Origin: JBBATK01 sp044228285
Lineage (GTDB): Bacteria > Bacteroidota > Ignavibacteria > Kapaibacteriales > NICIL-2
Assembly (NCBI GenBank): GCA_044228285.1
Contig: JBGAVD010000004.1
Coordinates: forward strand, 421,208 to 485,207
DNA length: 64,000 bases
Reading direction: 5' to 3'
The position numbers and the translations under genes are program-made. Numbering within the stretch: the stretch's first letter is position 1; each line of letters begins with the position of its first letter. The notes beneath the pieces are model-generated. The model did no database searches. It was not told where the DNA came from and worked only from the letters and a program-made list of their open reading frames with translations. Below are positions 33,392-43,128 of the stretch, piece after piece.

Positions 33392-36300
33392 TTATTTCAG
33401 TCGTTTCAAGCGAGACTGCGCGGTCTTGCCATAGTCATCAGCAGGATGAAGAATGATCACTGTTTGGTACACTTCCTTGGCCTTTGCATTGTTTAAGAGC
33501 TTTTCATAACATTCGCCAAGATTGATGAGGGAGAGTGTATACCAATCCTCAACACCGTCAAAATGAGATTTTACCGATTCAAATGTCTCAGCTGCTTTCT
33601 GGTAGTTCTTCTCAGCTAAGTAAAGCTCTCCAATTCGATACTGTGCCTCGGCTGAAAGGGAAACATTGTCAGTGTAACTACCAATTCGAGTGAAATATGC
33701 GCGAGCGCTGTCGTTCTGCTCGCGCTGACGAAACAGCATAGCCAAGCGATACAATGATTGATAGGAATATTCTCCCTGCGCCATGTCGGCGCTCTTCTTG
33801 TACAGACTTAGGGCCTGCGTGCTGTCTGACTTTGTGATAAGAAGCTGTGCACGTTCATAATAAGCGCGTGAGGCAAGTTCGGTTTCTGGATAAGTGACGC
33901 TTAGCAGTTGAAAGAGAGAATCTGCCGCATTGACATTGGAACGATTCAAATGAAGAAGAGCATTTTGTAGCATACCTTGAGCGGCAAAGTCACTCTTGGG
34001 ATAGCGTAAGAAGAGAAGGCTAAACGATTGTTGGGCTGCGTCCACATCATTCATACCCATCTGACTTTTCGCAAGGAGATACATTGCTTCTGCGCCATAA
34101 TCGCTATCTGGGTTCTTCTTCAAAAACTCCTGATACTCTTTTGCCGCGCTTCCGTAGTCACCTTTGCGCAAGAAGATCTCAATCGTCTTCATATTGATCT
34201 GCTCGCGCATTGCCCCATCTGGGTTTGCAGCCATGTACGATTTGCCAACTTCAATGGCTTCATCATTGCGTCCGAGCACACTCAGGCTCTCTTGCAAGCC
34301 ACGCAATGCTTCAATGCCGTAGTAGGAGCTACGATAGGTCTCCATCAACATCTTATAGTGGCTTATCGCCGTTTCATACTCACCTTTGGCATAGTATGAA
34401 TTCGCTATGTAGTACATCGAAGCTGGCACCAGCTCACTTTGCGGGTATGCAACTTTTAGCGACTCAAAGGCAGAGATTGCTTCATCATGATGCTCAAGCA
34501 AGGTGGCAATGTAGGCGACTGTGTACATTGCATGATCAGCGAAGACAGATTTGGGAAAGTTCTTAATGAACTGTCGAAGCTGCGTCACTGCATTTGGATA
34601 GTCTTTGGCGCGATAGAGCGACTGTCCAATCTGAAACTGAGCGTACTGTCCTTGCTCTTCCTTCGGGTTGATCTTGTAAGCTTCCTTGTATGCTTTCGCC
34701 GCTTCGATATAGTTTTTTGTCAAGTAGAGTGCATCGCCTTTTCTGACATACACATCAGGCGCAAATCGCGATTGAGGAAACTCTTTAAGCATCTGCGAGA
34801 AGGTCTGATTCGCTTTGTCAAAGTCACGAATGCGGAAGTAGGTCCAGCCCAAACCATAGTATGCCTCTTCGCGTCGCTTCGATGCACCATGGTTTAGTAA
34901 GAGTTTTTGATAACTTTCTTCAGCATTCTTCATTAACTCTGCTCTGTAGAAAGCCTCTGCAAGCCAGAACAGCGCTTCGTCAACGCGTGGATCCTCAGTG
35001 TTAGACCCGAGAAAACTATTGAGATAGGAGATCGCTTCGCGATACTGGTAATCTTCTACCGCACACACACCATGCTTGAATTGTGCTTCCGCCAAGTACG
35101 TTTCGCGTAGCGGATTGGATTGGGTTGTTGTTTTACGTGCAGCGATTTCAGCTGTTTGGTAGCATTGGATAGCCTTTTTCCACTCCTGAAGCTCGACAAA
35201 AACAGCGCCAAGTAAGAGTTGTATGCGCAGTGAGCTAATGAGATCAGGTGATTCATGCGAGGCTCTTTCCAGGCTCCTTCTGGCTGCCTCAAACTTCCCA
35301 TCTTCATACTGCATTTGCCCTAACTCAAGTAGCGCGAGTGCCAACTGTGAGTAACGTGCAGAAGAGGCGAGCGTAGAGAGTTCTCGAGCTGCTTCACTCC
35401 GATCTCCCTTTTTCTTGAGGGCAACACAGCGGTAGAGGCGAGCCATCGCGACGGCATGCGACTCAGCGCTTGAACTTGAATCGATCACCAGATCATAGCT
35501 ACTTAGTGCTTCATCCCACTTCGCAATATTCAAATATGCCCAACCACGTCCAAGTAGAGACTGTCGGCGTAGCTCAGAACTACTCAAGCTATCGCTGAGC
35601 ACTAAGGCATACTCATCAATAGCCTGGCTGAACTGTGAGAGCTGATTCTCTGCTTCCGCTCGGAGAAAATGTATGTCGGCTTCGCTAAAGTACGCGCTCT
35701 GATCATATGCCGTTCCGCCTGTTGTATCAGCTTGACGCAAATCATGGAGGGTGTTCTCGGCAGAGGCAAGCTGAGCAATGGCATTCGAGCTTTCGCGCTG
35801 ATGGAGCAAACATTGGGCATGACGCAGCTTCGCTGCAACCAGCACATTTGAACGAGGATACTTGCTTTCTATTCGTTGATAGAATTGGATCGCTTGCGTG
35901 TAGTTGGTACGCGATTCTTCAATTTGTCCTAGGGCAAAGAGCGCATCGTCTGCGAATGGCTTGAGGCTGTCGGAACTGCATGCATGGTAGGAGAGTGCGG
36001 CTTCTTCATACTTCCCGAGTCGTGCGAGACTGTTCGCTCGCCAGAATTGAGCGTAATGAAAAAGTTGTGCATAGCTTGAGTCCTTGCTCTTAATCTGCTC
36101 AGGAGTTGTTTTCTGTATGCACAGCGCAAAGCGCTGTGCAGCAGTTTCATAATCTCGTTTGCGAAAAGCAATCTCTGCTCGGTGATAGCTAGTGAAGGGT
36201 ACATAGGCTGAACCAGGGTGTTGTTGCTGATAGCTCTCGAATGCCTCGTCCGCCAAAGCGTAGTTTTGCGCATCGAGGTCTGCAAGCGCTCTTCGGTAGT

Positions 36301-36511
36301 CAGCATCTAATACAAGCGGGATGGCAGCTTGCTTTGTGAGGCGGCGTAGTTCGTAGTGAGCCTTCATTGCGAGATTGTCCATCAGGCGCACATGTGCAAC
36401 TTCGCTTGCTTCAACAGGAACAAAGGGCTGAATACTACTCAGCTGTGCTGAGCTGTTGCTCACCAGACAGTATAGCAGAAGCACTATAAGTTTGGGCTTC
36501 AATCCACTCAT
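33392..36511 (-). CDS. Large exported TPR-repeat protein
   Basis: A 1039-residue protein made almost entirely of TPR-type helix pairs after a signal peptide (LKPKLIVLLLYCLVSNSSAQ). Repeats are recognisable through the whole length, for example AEAFYRAELMKNAEESYQKL, GLGWTYFRIRDFDKANQTF and IANSYYAKGEYETAISHYKM. The later repeats carry the YP..E/D..A signature of BamD/CpoB-like outer-membrane lipoprotein helpers (KYPRS, YPKSDFAAQ). No lipobox is present, so it is soluble or attached by other contacts in the periplasm. ATG 36511 has AAGGGAAA upstream; an ATG at 36529 is possible. It directly precedes the beta-barrel gene, suggesting a scaffold for that protein or for envelope assembly. Confidence 0.78.
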   Translation of the reverse strand: MSGLKPKLIVLLLYCLVSNSSAQLSSIQPFVPVEASEVAHVRLMDNLAMKAHYELRRLTKQAAIPLVLDADYRRALADLDAQNYALADEAFESYQQQHPGSAYVPFTSYHRAEIAFRKRDYETAAQRFALCIQKTTPEQIKSKDSSYAQLFHYAQFWRANSLARLGKYEEAALSYHACSSDSLKPFADDALFALGQIEESRTNYTQAIQFYQRIESKYPRSNVLVAAKLRHAQCLLHQRESSNAIAQLASAENTLHDLRQADTTGGTAYDQSAYFSEADIHFLRAEAENQLSQFSQAIDEYALVLSDSLSSSELRRQSLLGRGWAYLNIAKWDEALSSYDLVIDSSSSAESHAVAMARLYRCVALKKKGDRSEAARELSTLASSARYSQLALALLELGQMQYEDGKFEAARRSLERASHESPDLISSLRIQLLLGAVFVELQEWKKAIQCYQTAEIAARKTTTQSNPLRETYLAEAQFKHGVCAVEDYQYREAISYLNSFLGSNTEDPRVDEALFWLAEAFYRAELMKNAEESYQKLLLNHGASKRREEAYYGLGWTYFRIRDFDKANQTFSQMLKEFPQSRFAPDVYVRKGDALYLTKNYIEAAKAYKEAYKINPKEEQGQYAQFQIGQSLYRAKDYPNAVTQLRQFIKNFPKSVFADHAMYTVAYIATLLEHHDEAISAFESLKVAYPQSELVPASMYYIANSYYAKGEYETAISHYKMLMETYRSSYYGIEALRGLQESLSVLGRNDEAIEVGKSYMAANPDGAMREQINMKTIEIFLRKGDYGSAAKEYQEFLKKNPDSDYGAEAMYLLAKSQMGMNDVDAAQQSFSLLFLRYPKSDFAAQGMLQNALLHLNRSNVNAADSLFQLLSVTYPETELASRAYYERAQLLITKSDSTQALSLYKKSADMAQGEYSYQSLYRLAMLFRQREQNDSARAYFTRIGSYTDNVSLSAEAQYRIGELYLAEKNYQKAAETFESVKSHFDGVEDWYTLSLINLGECYEKLLNNAKAKEVYQTVIILHPADDYGKTAQSRLKRLK

Positions 36512-36600
36512 CAAGTTTCCCTTCATCATCCCTAATGAAACTTCTTAGGAGCATGTAGCTCCACATATTTTATTGCAACACCAGCAGTGGCTCAGCCTGT

Positions 36601-37722
36601 CTATGCTGGGCTACGGTGCATGGACTGTTTGGAAATATTCAAGAGAATTCCCACAGCCATGGCGGAAAATATAACACTTGTTCCTCCATAACTAATGAAT
36701 GGCATGGGCAGTCCCGTTGTAGGTAAGAGTCCGCAGGTCACGCCGGCGTTGACAAAAGCATAGCAGGCAAGTGTGAGCGTAATACCTGATGCCAGGTAAA
36801 AACCGAAGTCATCTGGAGCTCTGCGAGCTACTTGAAAGCCTCTCCACAATATCACTGCAAAGACCACAAGTATCAGGGCTGTTCCTATATACCCATACTC
36901 TTCGCCAACAATGGAGTAAATAAAATCTCCAAATGGTTCGGGCAAAAACCAATCTCGTTGATGACTTTGGCCAGGACCCACTCCAAACATACCTCCATTA
37001 CCAAATGCAAGCAATGCCTGGTCGAGTTGATACCGGGCAGGGTTCATGGGATCGGAATTGCCACTCATAAAGGTCGACAAACGTTGCATCCGGTACTCTG
37101 CACCAACGGCATAGATACCGGCAGCCACAAGTGCAGCGGTCCCAATACCAAGGAGGTGAAGGAATTTTGCGCCAGAAAGGAATATCAGGGTAAACGACAA
37201 GAGAAAGATTACTAGCGACGTCGACAGGTTTGGCTGAATGGCAATGAGCCCGCAAATGAGGAGGATCCAGAGAAGTGGAGGAAGAACTCCCGTCTTAAAG
37301 TCATGCATTTTCGCTCGGTTCTCGGAAAGAATACGAGAAATATGGATCAACAAGGCAAACTTAGCAAGCTCCGAAGGCTGAAAGTTGATAGCACCTAAGT
37401 GAATCCAACGCGCTGCTCCCTTCACTTTTAACTCCATCGCAACCACATAGATTAAACACAGGATGGCCATGACCATCAATGGACGTGTGAACTCCTGGAT
37501 ATGATGATAATCAATCTTCGTGAAGAGGATTAAGAGACCAAAGGCAACCAAGACACGGACAGCGTGGTTGAGAAAGAGTTTCTCACTCGAACCAAACTTG
37601 AGATCGGCAAAGGAAGCACTGGCACTATACACGAAGGAAATGCTGAAGAGCATGAGGGCAACAACAGAGAGAAATATCGCCCAGTCTATATGCTGCCGAT
37701 CGCTATGGTCTACACTGTTCAC
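36601..37722 (-). CDS. ftsW: FtsW/RodA-family lipid II polymerase
   Basis: A 373-residue SEDS glycosyltransferase with about ten membrane helices that polymerises lipid II at the septum. The conserved motifs are KGAARWIHLGAINFQPSELAK (central block) and GQSHQRDWFLPEPFGDFIYSIVGEE with the catalytic-region Asp. The C-terminal block is PTTGLPMPFISYGGTS. The start is a GTG whose first G is the last base of the murD stop (TAGTG), so translation is coupled. Neighbouring murD favours FtsW rather than RodA, but the murG/murC part of a classic dcw cluster is missing here. The gene is followed after 89 bases by the large TPR protein. Confidence 0.9.
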   Translation of the reverse strand: MNSVDHSDRQHIDWAIFLSVVALMLFSISFVYSASASFADLKFGSSEKLFLNHAVRVLVAFGLLILFTKIDYHHIQEFTRPLMVMAILCLIYVVAMELKVKGAARWIHLGAINFQPSELAKFALLIHISRILSENRAKMHDFKTGVLPPLLWILLICGLIAIQPNLSTSLVIFLLSFTLIFLSGAKFLHLLGIGTAALVAAGIYAVGAEYRMQRLSTFMSGNSDPMNPARYQLDQALLAFGNGGMFGVGPGQSHQRDWFLPEPFGDFIYSIVGEEYGYIGTALILVVFAVILWRGFQVARRAPDDFGFYLASGITLTLACYAFVNAGVTCGLLPTTGLPMPFISYGGTSVIFSAMAVGILLNISKQSMHRSPA

Positions 37723-39056
37723 TAGTGCAGAGCATTAACAATTTCTTTAAACACTTCGCCGCGATGCTCGTAATTCATAAACATGTCGAAGGACTTGCAG
37801 GCAGGAGAAAAGAGTACCACATCATCTCCCATTGCCTGATTCTGTGCCTCGTGTACCGCCTCTTCAAGGCTATGCGCACGAATGCAGCGAATAATAGTGC
37901 AAAAGTGCTGGAATATGGCTTCTTGCTCTTCGCCTATGGCGACAATGCACTTGACGTTCTTACGAACAACAGAGTCTAAGAGACTGTAGTCATTGTTATC
38001 ACCGCGTCCGCCGGCAATCAGTATGATAGGCTTTGAGTAGGATTGAAGAGCATACCAGGTGGCATTGATGTTGGTAGCTTTCGAGTCGTTCACATACTCC
38101 ACATCATGGAGAATGCGGGTTTGTTCCAGACGATGTTCAACGCCTGAAAACGACATCAATGAGTCGCGTATATCCTCGTTACGGATCTCGAAGGCACGCG
38201 CCGCGAGGGCGGCCGCCATCGAATTATACACATTGTGAATGCCGGGTAGGCATAGTTCACTCTTGCGCATGAGTATTTCCTCTTTATGCTGTTCGACCAA
38301 CACAAGATCCTCGGCGGACAAATACATGCCTGGCTGCACAGGATGCTGAACGCTGTAGGTGAGAATCTTAGATTTGATTGTAGACGGTGAGGATGCTGCT
38401 CCTTCATCGTCGGCGCACAAAATTAGTGTATCCGAAGAGCTTTGGTTCGCGGAAATTTTCCACTTAGCAGAGGCGTAATTATCCACAGTACCGTGATAGG
38501 CAAGGTGATCAGGGGTAATGTTGAGTACCAGAGCCACGTCTGGCCGAAATGTATCGCACCGATCTAACTGATAAGAGCTACATTCAACCACAAAAACCGT
38601 GTCCGGACTGGCATCAAGAACGAGACTTGAGAGAGGAACTCCGATGTTTCCGCAGGCAATTGCCTTGCGCCCAGACCGGGTAAAGATGTATTCAATGAGT
38701 GAAGTAGTGGTGGTTTTGCCGTTTGTTCCAGTTACGGCAATGATCTTGTTCGAACAGTGACGCCAGCCGAACTCAAGCTCAGAGATGATGGGTATGTTCC
38801 TCGTTTCGGCCTCCACGATAACCGCCGCTTGTGGCTTTATGCCTGGCGAGCAAATGATCAACTCACAGGATTCGAAGACCAAGGGACTATGTCCACCGAA
38901 TTCACATGGGATCGACGCTAGCTCTAGAGACTTCTTTTCGTCCTGCATCTGCTCGGCGCTTCGGTACTCAGAAACAAAAACTTGGTGTCCTAACCGCTGT
39001 GCTAACAATGCGGCAGCAATTCCACTCTTGGCAGCCCCTAAAACAGTGATTTTCAT
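37722..39056 (-). CDS. murD: UDP-N-acetylmuramoylalanine--D-glutamate ligase
   Basis: Cytoplasmic ligase adding D-Glu to UDP-MurNAc-L-Ala. The start is the ATG at 39056 (MKITVLGAAKSGIAAALLAQ), giving 444 residues, the normal MurD size. The frame is open for 70 codons further upstream, but that part overlaps the divergent TPR gene and its own promoter. Motifs are the ATP loop AVTGTNGKTTTTSLI, VVECSSYQLD, ALVLNITPDHLAYHG, VNDSKATNINATWYAL and LIAGGRGDNNDY. It is the first gene of a minus-strand operon murD-ftsW-TPR. A good promoter lies 26-54 bases upstream. Confidence 0.95.
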   Translation of the reverse strand: MKITVLGAAKSGIAAALLAQRLGHQVFVSEYRSAEQMQDEKKSLELASIPCEFGGHSPLVFESCELIICSPGIKPQAAVIVEAETRNIPIISELEFGWRHCSNKIIAVTGTNGKTTTTSLIEYIFTRSGRKAIACGNIGVPLSSLVLDASPDTVFVVECSSYQLDRCDTFRPDVALVLNITPDHLAYHGTVDNYASAKWKISANQSSSDTLILCADDEGAASSPSTIKSKILTYSVQHPVQPGMYLSAEDLVLVEQHKEEILMRKSELCLPGIHNVYNSMAAALAARAFEIRNEDIRDSLMSFSGVEHRLEQTRILHDVEYVNDSKATNINATWYALQSYSKPIILIAGGRGDNNDYSLLDSVVRKNVKCIVAIGEEQEAIFQHFCTIIRCIRAHSLEEAVHEAQNQAMGDDVVLFSPACKSFDMFMNYEHRGEVFKEIVNALH

Positions 39057-39081
39057 GTGAATCTCGATGGTAAGTGAAGCG

Positions 39082-39110
39082 CAAAAATAGGCTTCATCGA
39101 GTCTGAACAA
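39082..39110 (-). promoter_or_regulatory. Promoter of murD
   Basis: Minus strand: TTG (39110-39108), 18 bases, TATTTTTG (39089-39082). This matches the -33/-7 type with spacing shortened by one or two bases. It lies 26 bases before the murD ATG and excludes the longer upstream reading of that frame. Confidence 0.55.
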
Positions 39111-39212
39111 GGTCAGTGCTTCCATTTTCTGCGCATAAGTACAGAATTTCAACGCTTTTCCGATACTTGAAGAGTGTGAATTGTGCTTAGACGTGCCCAG
39201 AATTGATTCTAC

Positions 39213-41123
39213 ATGAGCCCTGAAGTCCAAAAAAAGGAGAATTGGTTCACCCGTTTTTTTCGCCAAAACGAAGACGGGAGCTGGTACTTTGTTTGGAATG
39301 CAATTAGCGTAGAAAAAGAGATAAACTCAAAGTGGAAGCATCACGTTGCAAGCGGTGAACATTCTATGTTCCACAAAGACTATGCAACGGCTATAGCATA
39401 CTTCCAACGTGCTCTTCGCATTCGACCCAACGATTCCTCTGTATGCCTGAAGATTGCGATTTGTGAGCTCAACTGCAAGAGGCTTGCTGAAGCCGAAGTA
39501 CACATTGAGGAAGCACTCGAGCTTGATCCGTTGAACGTTGATGCATTTCTTGTGAAGGCACAGGTCAAACGATCGAATCATTGTTTTCAAGAAGCTCAAG
39601 ACATTCTGCGTGCAGCGCTAGAGCTCAATCCGCAAAGCTATGCATTGCATCTTGAGCACGGTTTGTTGTTGTTGGAACTCAACAGAAAGGACGAAGCACT
39701 GCAGGCGTTTCAAGATGCTGTGCTCTGTCACGAACGTAAAGCTGGAGCTCACCTCCACATCGCCAAACTGTACATGGAGCGAAACCAATATGCCCAAGCG
39801 CATAAAGAGTTTGCTCTCGCTGTCGAGATCGATTCCACCTTGGCAGACGCTCATGCAGGATTGGGTGAGGTGATGTGTTATGAAGGACACTACATTGCGG
39901 CTCTTGACAACCTCCGCTCTGCCCTTTATTATGAGCACAACAATCCGCGAGTACTCGCTTTGATGGGGCTGGTGTACTTCAAACAGAAGAACTACAATAG
40001 CTCAATGCGCTCTCTCAAAGACGCAATCAGAGTTCAGCCCGAACTGTTGGAAGCACATCGCACGATGGCTTCAGTGTACTATGCTGTTGAGAAGCTGGAC
40101 GATGCTCTGGGAGCAATCCAGAAAGCGCTCTCTATTAGCTCGAATGATCACGACAGTTTAATGATCTGTGCGGATATCCTGCATGACCTGGATCGCAAGG
40201 ATCAAGCTCTGGCAAAGCTGAAAGAGGCAGTTACTCTTCAGCCTGATATTGAATCGCTTTGCCGACTCGCAGCTCTGTATAATGAAATGCAGCAACACAG
40301 CGAGGCTCTGCACTACTACCAGCAAGCTCTGCATATAGATGAGCAGAGTATCCCTGCTATCTGCGGCCGAGGCAGAGTGCTCGCAGATAGACAAGAGTTC
40401 GAAGAAGCCCACGCCTGCTTCGAGCAGGTGATAGCAATTGATGAACGAGCTGACTGCGCATACATCGGACAAGCACGAACTTTCTTTCAACAACAACGCT
40501 TAGACGATGCTCGCATAGCGGTTGATGTTGCGGTGAGAGTTGCTCCGGAAAAGGTTGAAGCCTTCCTTCTGGCAGGACGAATCCTTGAGGCACAAGGTGA
40601 GCTCCAAAGCGCGATCGATCGCTATACAGCTGCTTTGAAGCTGCAACCAACAAACGAACAAGCCCTGCTTGAACGAGGCAAACTCTTTGAAAAGAGCGGT
40701 GATTACGCGCGCGCTATTCAGGCATTCAAAACGGTGTTGCAGATAAACAACGAGTCAGTGGTTGCGCATCACTTGTTGGCGAACACTTACACACACATCG
40801 GACGTATCAATGCGGCGATGGTTCACTTAGAAGAAGTCTTACGACTGCGCCCAGAGCATACACAAGTATACATAACTGTTGGACACGCATTGGAGCGTGC
40901 CTATCAACCGGATCGAGCTATAGAAATCTATCAACGAGCGGTTGACAACAATCCCGAATTCGCTGAAGGCTATTACAATCTCGGTCGAGTTGCAAATGAA
41001 ACTGGCATGCCTGCTTTGACTATCCAGATTATCGCTACGTTGGAAAGACTTCAGCCAGATTTGGCACAAAAGCTCCAGGCTTTGTATGAACGCACGCAAA
41101 ACATTACGAGGGCTTCATCCTAG
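39213..41123 (+). CDS. TPR-repeat protein, cytoplasmic
   Basis: A 636-residue protein with no signal sequence. The N-terminus (WFTRFFRQNEDGSWYFVWNAISVEKEINSKWKHH) is followed by about sixteen consecutive TPR units from residue ~50 to the end. Examples are YATAIAYFQRALRIRPND, HYIAALDNLRSALYYEHNNP and AIEIYQRAVDNNPEFAEGYY. It has no catalytic domain. It resembles multi-TPR scaffolds that assemble protein complexes. It diverges from murD. Its stop codon overlaps the stop of the convergent transporter gene (CTAG, 41120-41123). The partner is unknown. Confidence 0.78.
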   Translation: MSPEVQKKENWFTRFFRQNEDGSWYFVWNAISVEKEINSKWKHHVASGEHSMFHKDYATAIAYFQRALRIRPNDSSVCLKIAICELNCKRLAEAEVHIEEALELDPLNVDAFLVKAQVKRSNHCFQEAQDILRAALELNPQSYALHLEHGLLLLELNRKDEALQAFQDAVLCHERKAGAHLHIAKLYMERNQYAQAHKEFALAVEIDSTLADAHAGLGEVMCYEGHYIAALDNLRSALYYEHNNPRVLALMGLVYFKQKNYNSSMRSLKDAIRVQPELLEAHRTMASVYYAVEKLDDALGAIQKALSISSNDHDSLMICADILHDLDRKDQALAKLKEAVTLQPDIESLCRLAALYNEMQQHSEALHYYQQALHIDEQSIPAICGRGRVLADRQEFEEAHACFEQVIAIDERADCAYIGQARTFFQQQRLDDARIAVDVAVRVAPEKVEAFLLAGRILEAQGELQSAIDRYTAALKLQPTNEQALLERGKLFEKSGDYARAIQAFKTVLQINNESVVAHHLLANTYTHIGRINAAMVHLEEVLRLRPEHTQVYITVGHALERAYQPDRAIEIYQRAVDNNPEFAEGYYNLGRVANETGMPALTIQIIATLERLQPDLAQKLQALYERTQNITRASS

Positions 41124-42442
41124 TGCTGATGCGCGGCGCGCAGCGCGCGTGTATACGCATAACTCAAGTAGATGTTCGCGAGAATCCTTCCGATCATAAG
41201 CGCTGATGCAGCCGCAACCGCGCCACCCATACTAAAGAAACGCCACTCGATGAGTAGCACAAAAAAGATACTTGCGACTTCAACAATAGTGGAGTAGGTC
41301 ACTTGTTCCGTATGGTGCTGATTGATGAGCATAGCGCGTTGCAACGAGTAGAGCACAGATAGAGCTGGTAAGAGAACCAGAATCTGCGTTGGCGCGATAG
41401 CGAAGGCTGCTAAGTCCGGACTGAGTTGATACGGGAATACCTTGTACACATAGTGGATTAATGGTGTCGCCGCGATCAGCGCGAGCAGACCGCTGCACAC
41501 AGCCATTAACCCGAATCCAAAGTTTCGAATTTTTCGTGCGCGCTCTTTAGTGTTGTTAAGGAGCGCAATGCCAATTTCTTGGTAGGAGAAACCAGGGCTT
41601 CGGAACTGGAAGACGAAGGAGTCGATGACAGGGAAGACAGCAAGCGACTCAAACTTGAACTGAAACATGCTCATAAAAAATACAAGCATAGGGTTCACCG
41701 CCATACCAAGGACAGAAGTAAGCGCAAGGGGTACGTAGAAGCGATGTATTGAACGTGTTTGGAGTGCAGCTCCCTCGCTCGTTTCACGAGCCTCAAAATG
41801 CGCGACAGCTTCGCGTGCCATGTACCTCGTGGCTATTGCCTCCAAGAGTACTCCCAAGCCTAGTCCAGCTGCACCAACAACAGCACCTGCTAAGTCGGTG
41901 AAATGCGCCAAAGCAATGGACGAGACAGCCATGGTACTTATACGTGCGATACTGCCAATGGCCACATTGCGGGTTTGGTTATTCTTGATCATCAAGCCCT
42001 GATAAAGACGTCGATAGCCGATGGCCGCAGGCCAGAGGATTAAGCAAAAGAGAGATTGATGGAGCAATGAGGAAATCTGTGGGCTAAGCCCCATGAAATC
42101 ATCAGCTATGAGGCTGTGTACGGGAGGAAGCAACACAATGAGCATTCCGATACTCACCAAGAGGTTGATACGGAATGCATATCGTCGAAGCTGATGAAAG
42201 GAATGTCGGTCGTTTACTAAAGCAACCGTTGCACTGAGTAACATGATAACCGGCGACTCAATGATCCAGGCAATTCCAGTAGCAACGCCAAAGGCGGCAA
42301 GATTGTCGCGCTGTTCTGCAAGTCGGCTGACTATTGAGTTTAACACCGGTCCCTCAATCGCCATCATCGCCCACGTCAATGCAAGTGGATACCAGAACCT
42401 AAAGATATCGCGATAGCCTAGCTTCTGGTCTCGTAAAGTCAT
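41120..42442 (-). CDS. ANKH-like MOP-superfamily membrane transporter
   Basis: A 440-residue protein with about 12 hydrophobic helices. The opening IFRFWYPLALTWAMMAIEGPV and GPVLNSIVSRLAE resemble the ANK/ANKH branch of the multidrug/oligosaccharidyl-lipid/polysaccharide exporter superfamily. A second, similarly placed block begins around residue 235 (RFYVPLALTSVLGMAVNPML), reflecting the usual internal duplication. Its substrate is unknown; animal ANKH exports citrate, ATP and pyrophosphate, which cannot simply be transferred here. It is the last gene of the tetR-trmD-queC operon, and its ATG overlaps the queC stop (ATGA, 42439-42442). An export role linked to that operon is possible but unproven. 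Confidence 0.72.
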   Translation of the reverse strand: MTLRDQKLGYRDIFRFWYPLALTWAMMAIEGPVLNSIVSRLAEQRDNLAAFGVATGIAWIIESPVIMLLSATVALVNDRHSFHQLRRYAFRINLLVSIGMLIVLLPPVHSLIADDFMGLSPQISSLLHQSLFCLILWPAAIGYRRLYQGLMIKNNQTRNVAIGSIARISTMAVSSIALAHFTDLAGAVVGAAGLGLGVLLEAIATRYMAREAVAHFEARETSEGAALQTRSIHRFYVPLALTSVLGMAVNPMLVFFMSMFQFKFESLAVFPVIDSFVFQFRSPGFSYQEIGIALLNNTKERARKIRNFGFGLMAVCSGLLALIAATPLIHYVYKVFPYQLSPDLAAFAIAPTQILVLLPALSVLYSLQRAMLINQHHTEQVTYSTIVEVASIFFVLLIEWRFFSMGGAVAAASALMIGRILANIYLSYAYTRALRAAHQH

Positions 42443-43128
42443 CGGTAGCTCGGCCGCGTTGTGTATGGCAGTGGATCTGTCTCAGCCGCTTCTTCAAAAC
42501 CTCGCAAACGAAGTGCGCAGGAATCGCAGACTCCACAAGCTTCTTGTCCTGATTGATAACACGACCAGGTTTGTTCAAATGGGAGCTTGAGCTCACAACC
42601 TTTGCGAACAATCTGCGCTTTGCTCAGATGGAGTACCGGCGTACGAATAGAAAGAGGAGCAGACATGGCAGTGCCAAGATTGATAACGCGTTCAAATGCT
42701 TGAAAGAACTCGGAGCGACAATCGGGATAGCCGCTTGAATCATCTTGAACCGCTCCTATCCAGATGCTGTCTGCCTTGATAACCTCTGCCCAACTGGTGG
42801 CAATACTGAGAATGTTGGCGTTTCGAAAAGGAACGTAGCTTGTTGGGATGTCAGTACGGTCGAGTTGAGCATGATCAACGGCGATGTTCATGTCGGTGAG
42901 ACTACTCCCACCAATAGCTGCCAAGTAATGGATATCGACAACCAAGCGTTTGGTTACTTGATAGTGATCACAAATGTCATGGAAGGCTTTCAGTTCACGC
43001 GCTTCGGTTCGTTGGCCGTAGTTTATATGCAAACAGGCAAGCTCGAAACCTTCAGCAGCCGCGATTGCGGTGCAGAGAGATGAGTCCATGCCTCCGGAGA
43101 GCACGATGACAGCAAGCTTCTTCGTCAT
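42439..43128 (-). CDS. queC: 7-cyano-7-deazaguanine synthase
   Basis: Converts 7-carboxy-7-deazaguanine with ammonia and ATP to preQ0, a precursor of queuosine in tRNA. It has 229 residues, the typical length. The PP-loop is LSGGMDSS at residues 10-17, the active-site region contains YGQRTEARE, and the zinc site is WSCYQSGQEACGVCDSCALR with four cysteines. It is coupled at both ends: its start overlaps the trmD stop and its stop overlaps the transporter start, both as ATGA. queD, queE and queF are not in the window. Pairing with trmD joins two tRNA-modification functions in one operon. Confidence 0.95.
   Translation of the reverse strand: MTKKLAVIVLSGGMDSSLCTAIAAAEGFELACLHINYGQRTEARELKAFHDICDHYQVTKRLVVDIHYLAAIGGSSLTDMNIAVDHAQLDRTDIPTSYVPFRNANILSIATSWAEVIKADSIWIGAVQDDSSGYPDCRSEFFQAFERVINLGTAMSAPLSIRTPVLHLSKAQIVRKGCELKLPFEQTWSCYQSGQEACGVCDSCALRLRGFEEAAETDPLPYTTRPSYR

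Noticed and set aside
39057..39266. 70-codon N-terminal extension of murD
   Set aside because: It would run through the murD promoter and into the divergent TPR gene; MurD's own conserved N-terminus begins at the ATG at 39056.
41128..41152. GC-palindrome GCGCGGCGCGCAGCGCGC as a regulatory site
   Set aside because: It is within the 3' coding end of the transporter and encodes its Arg/Ala-rich tail, so codon bias explains it.
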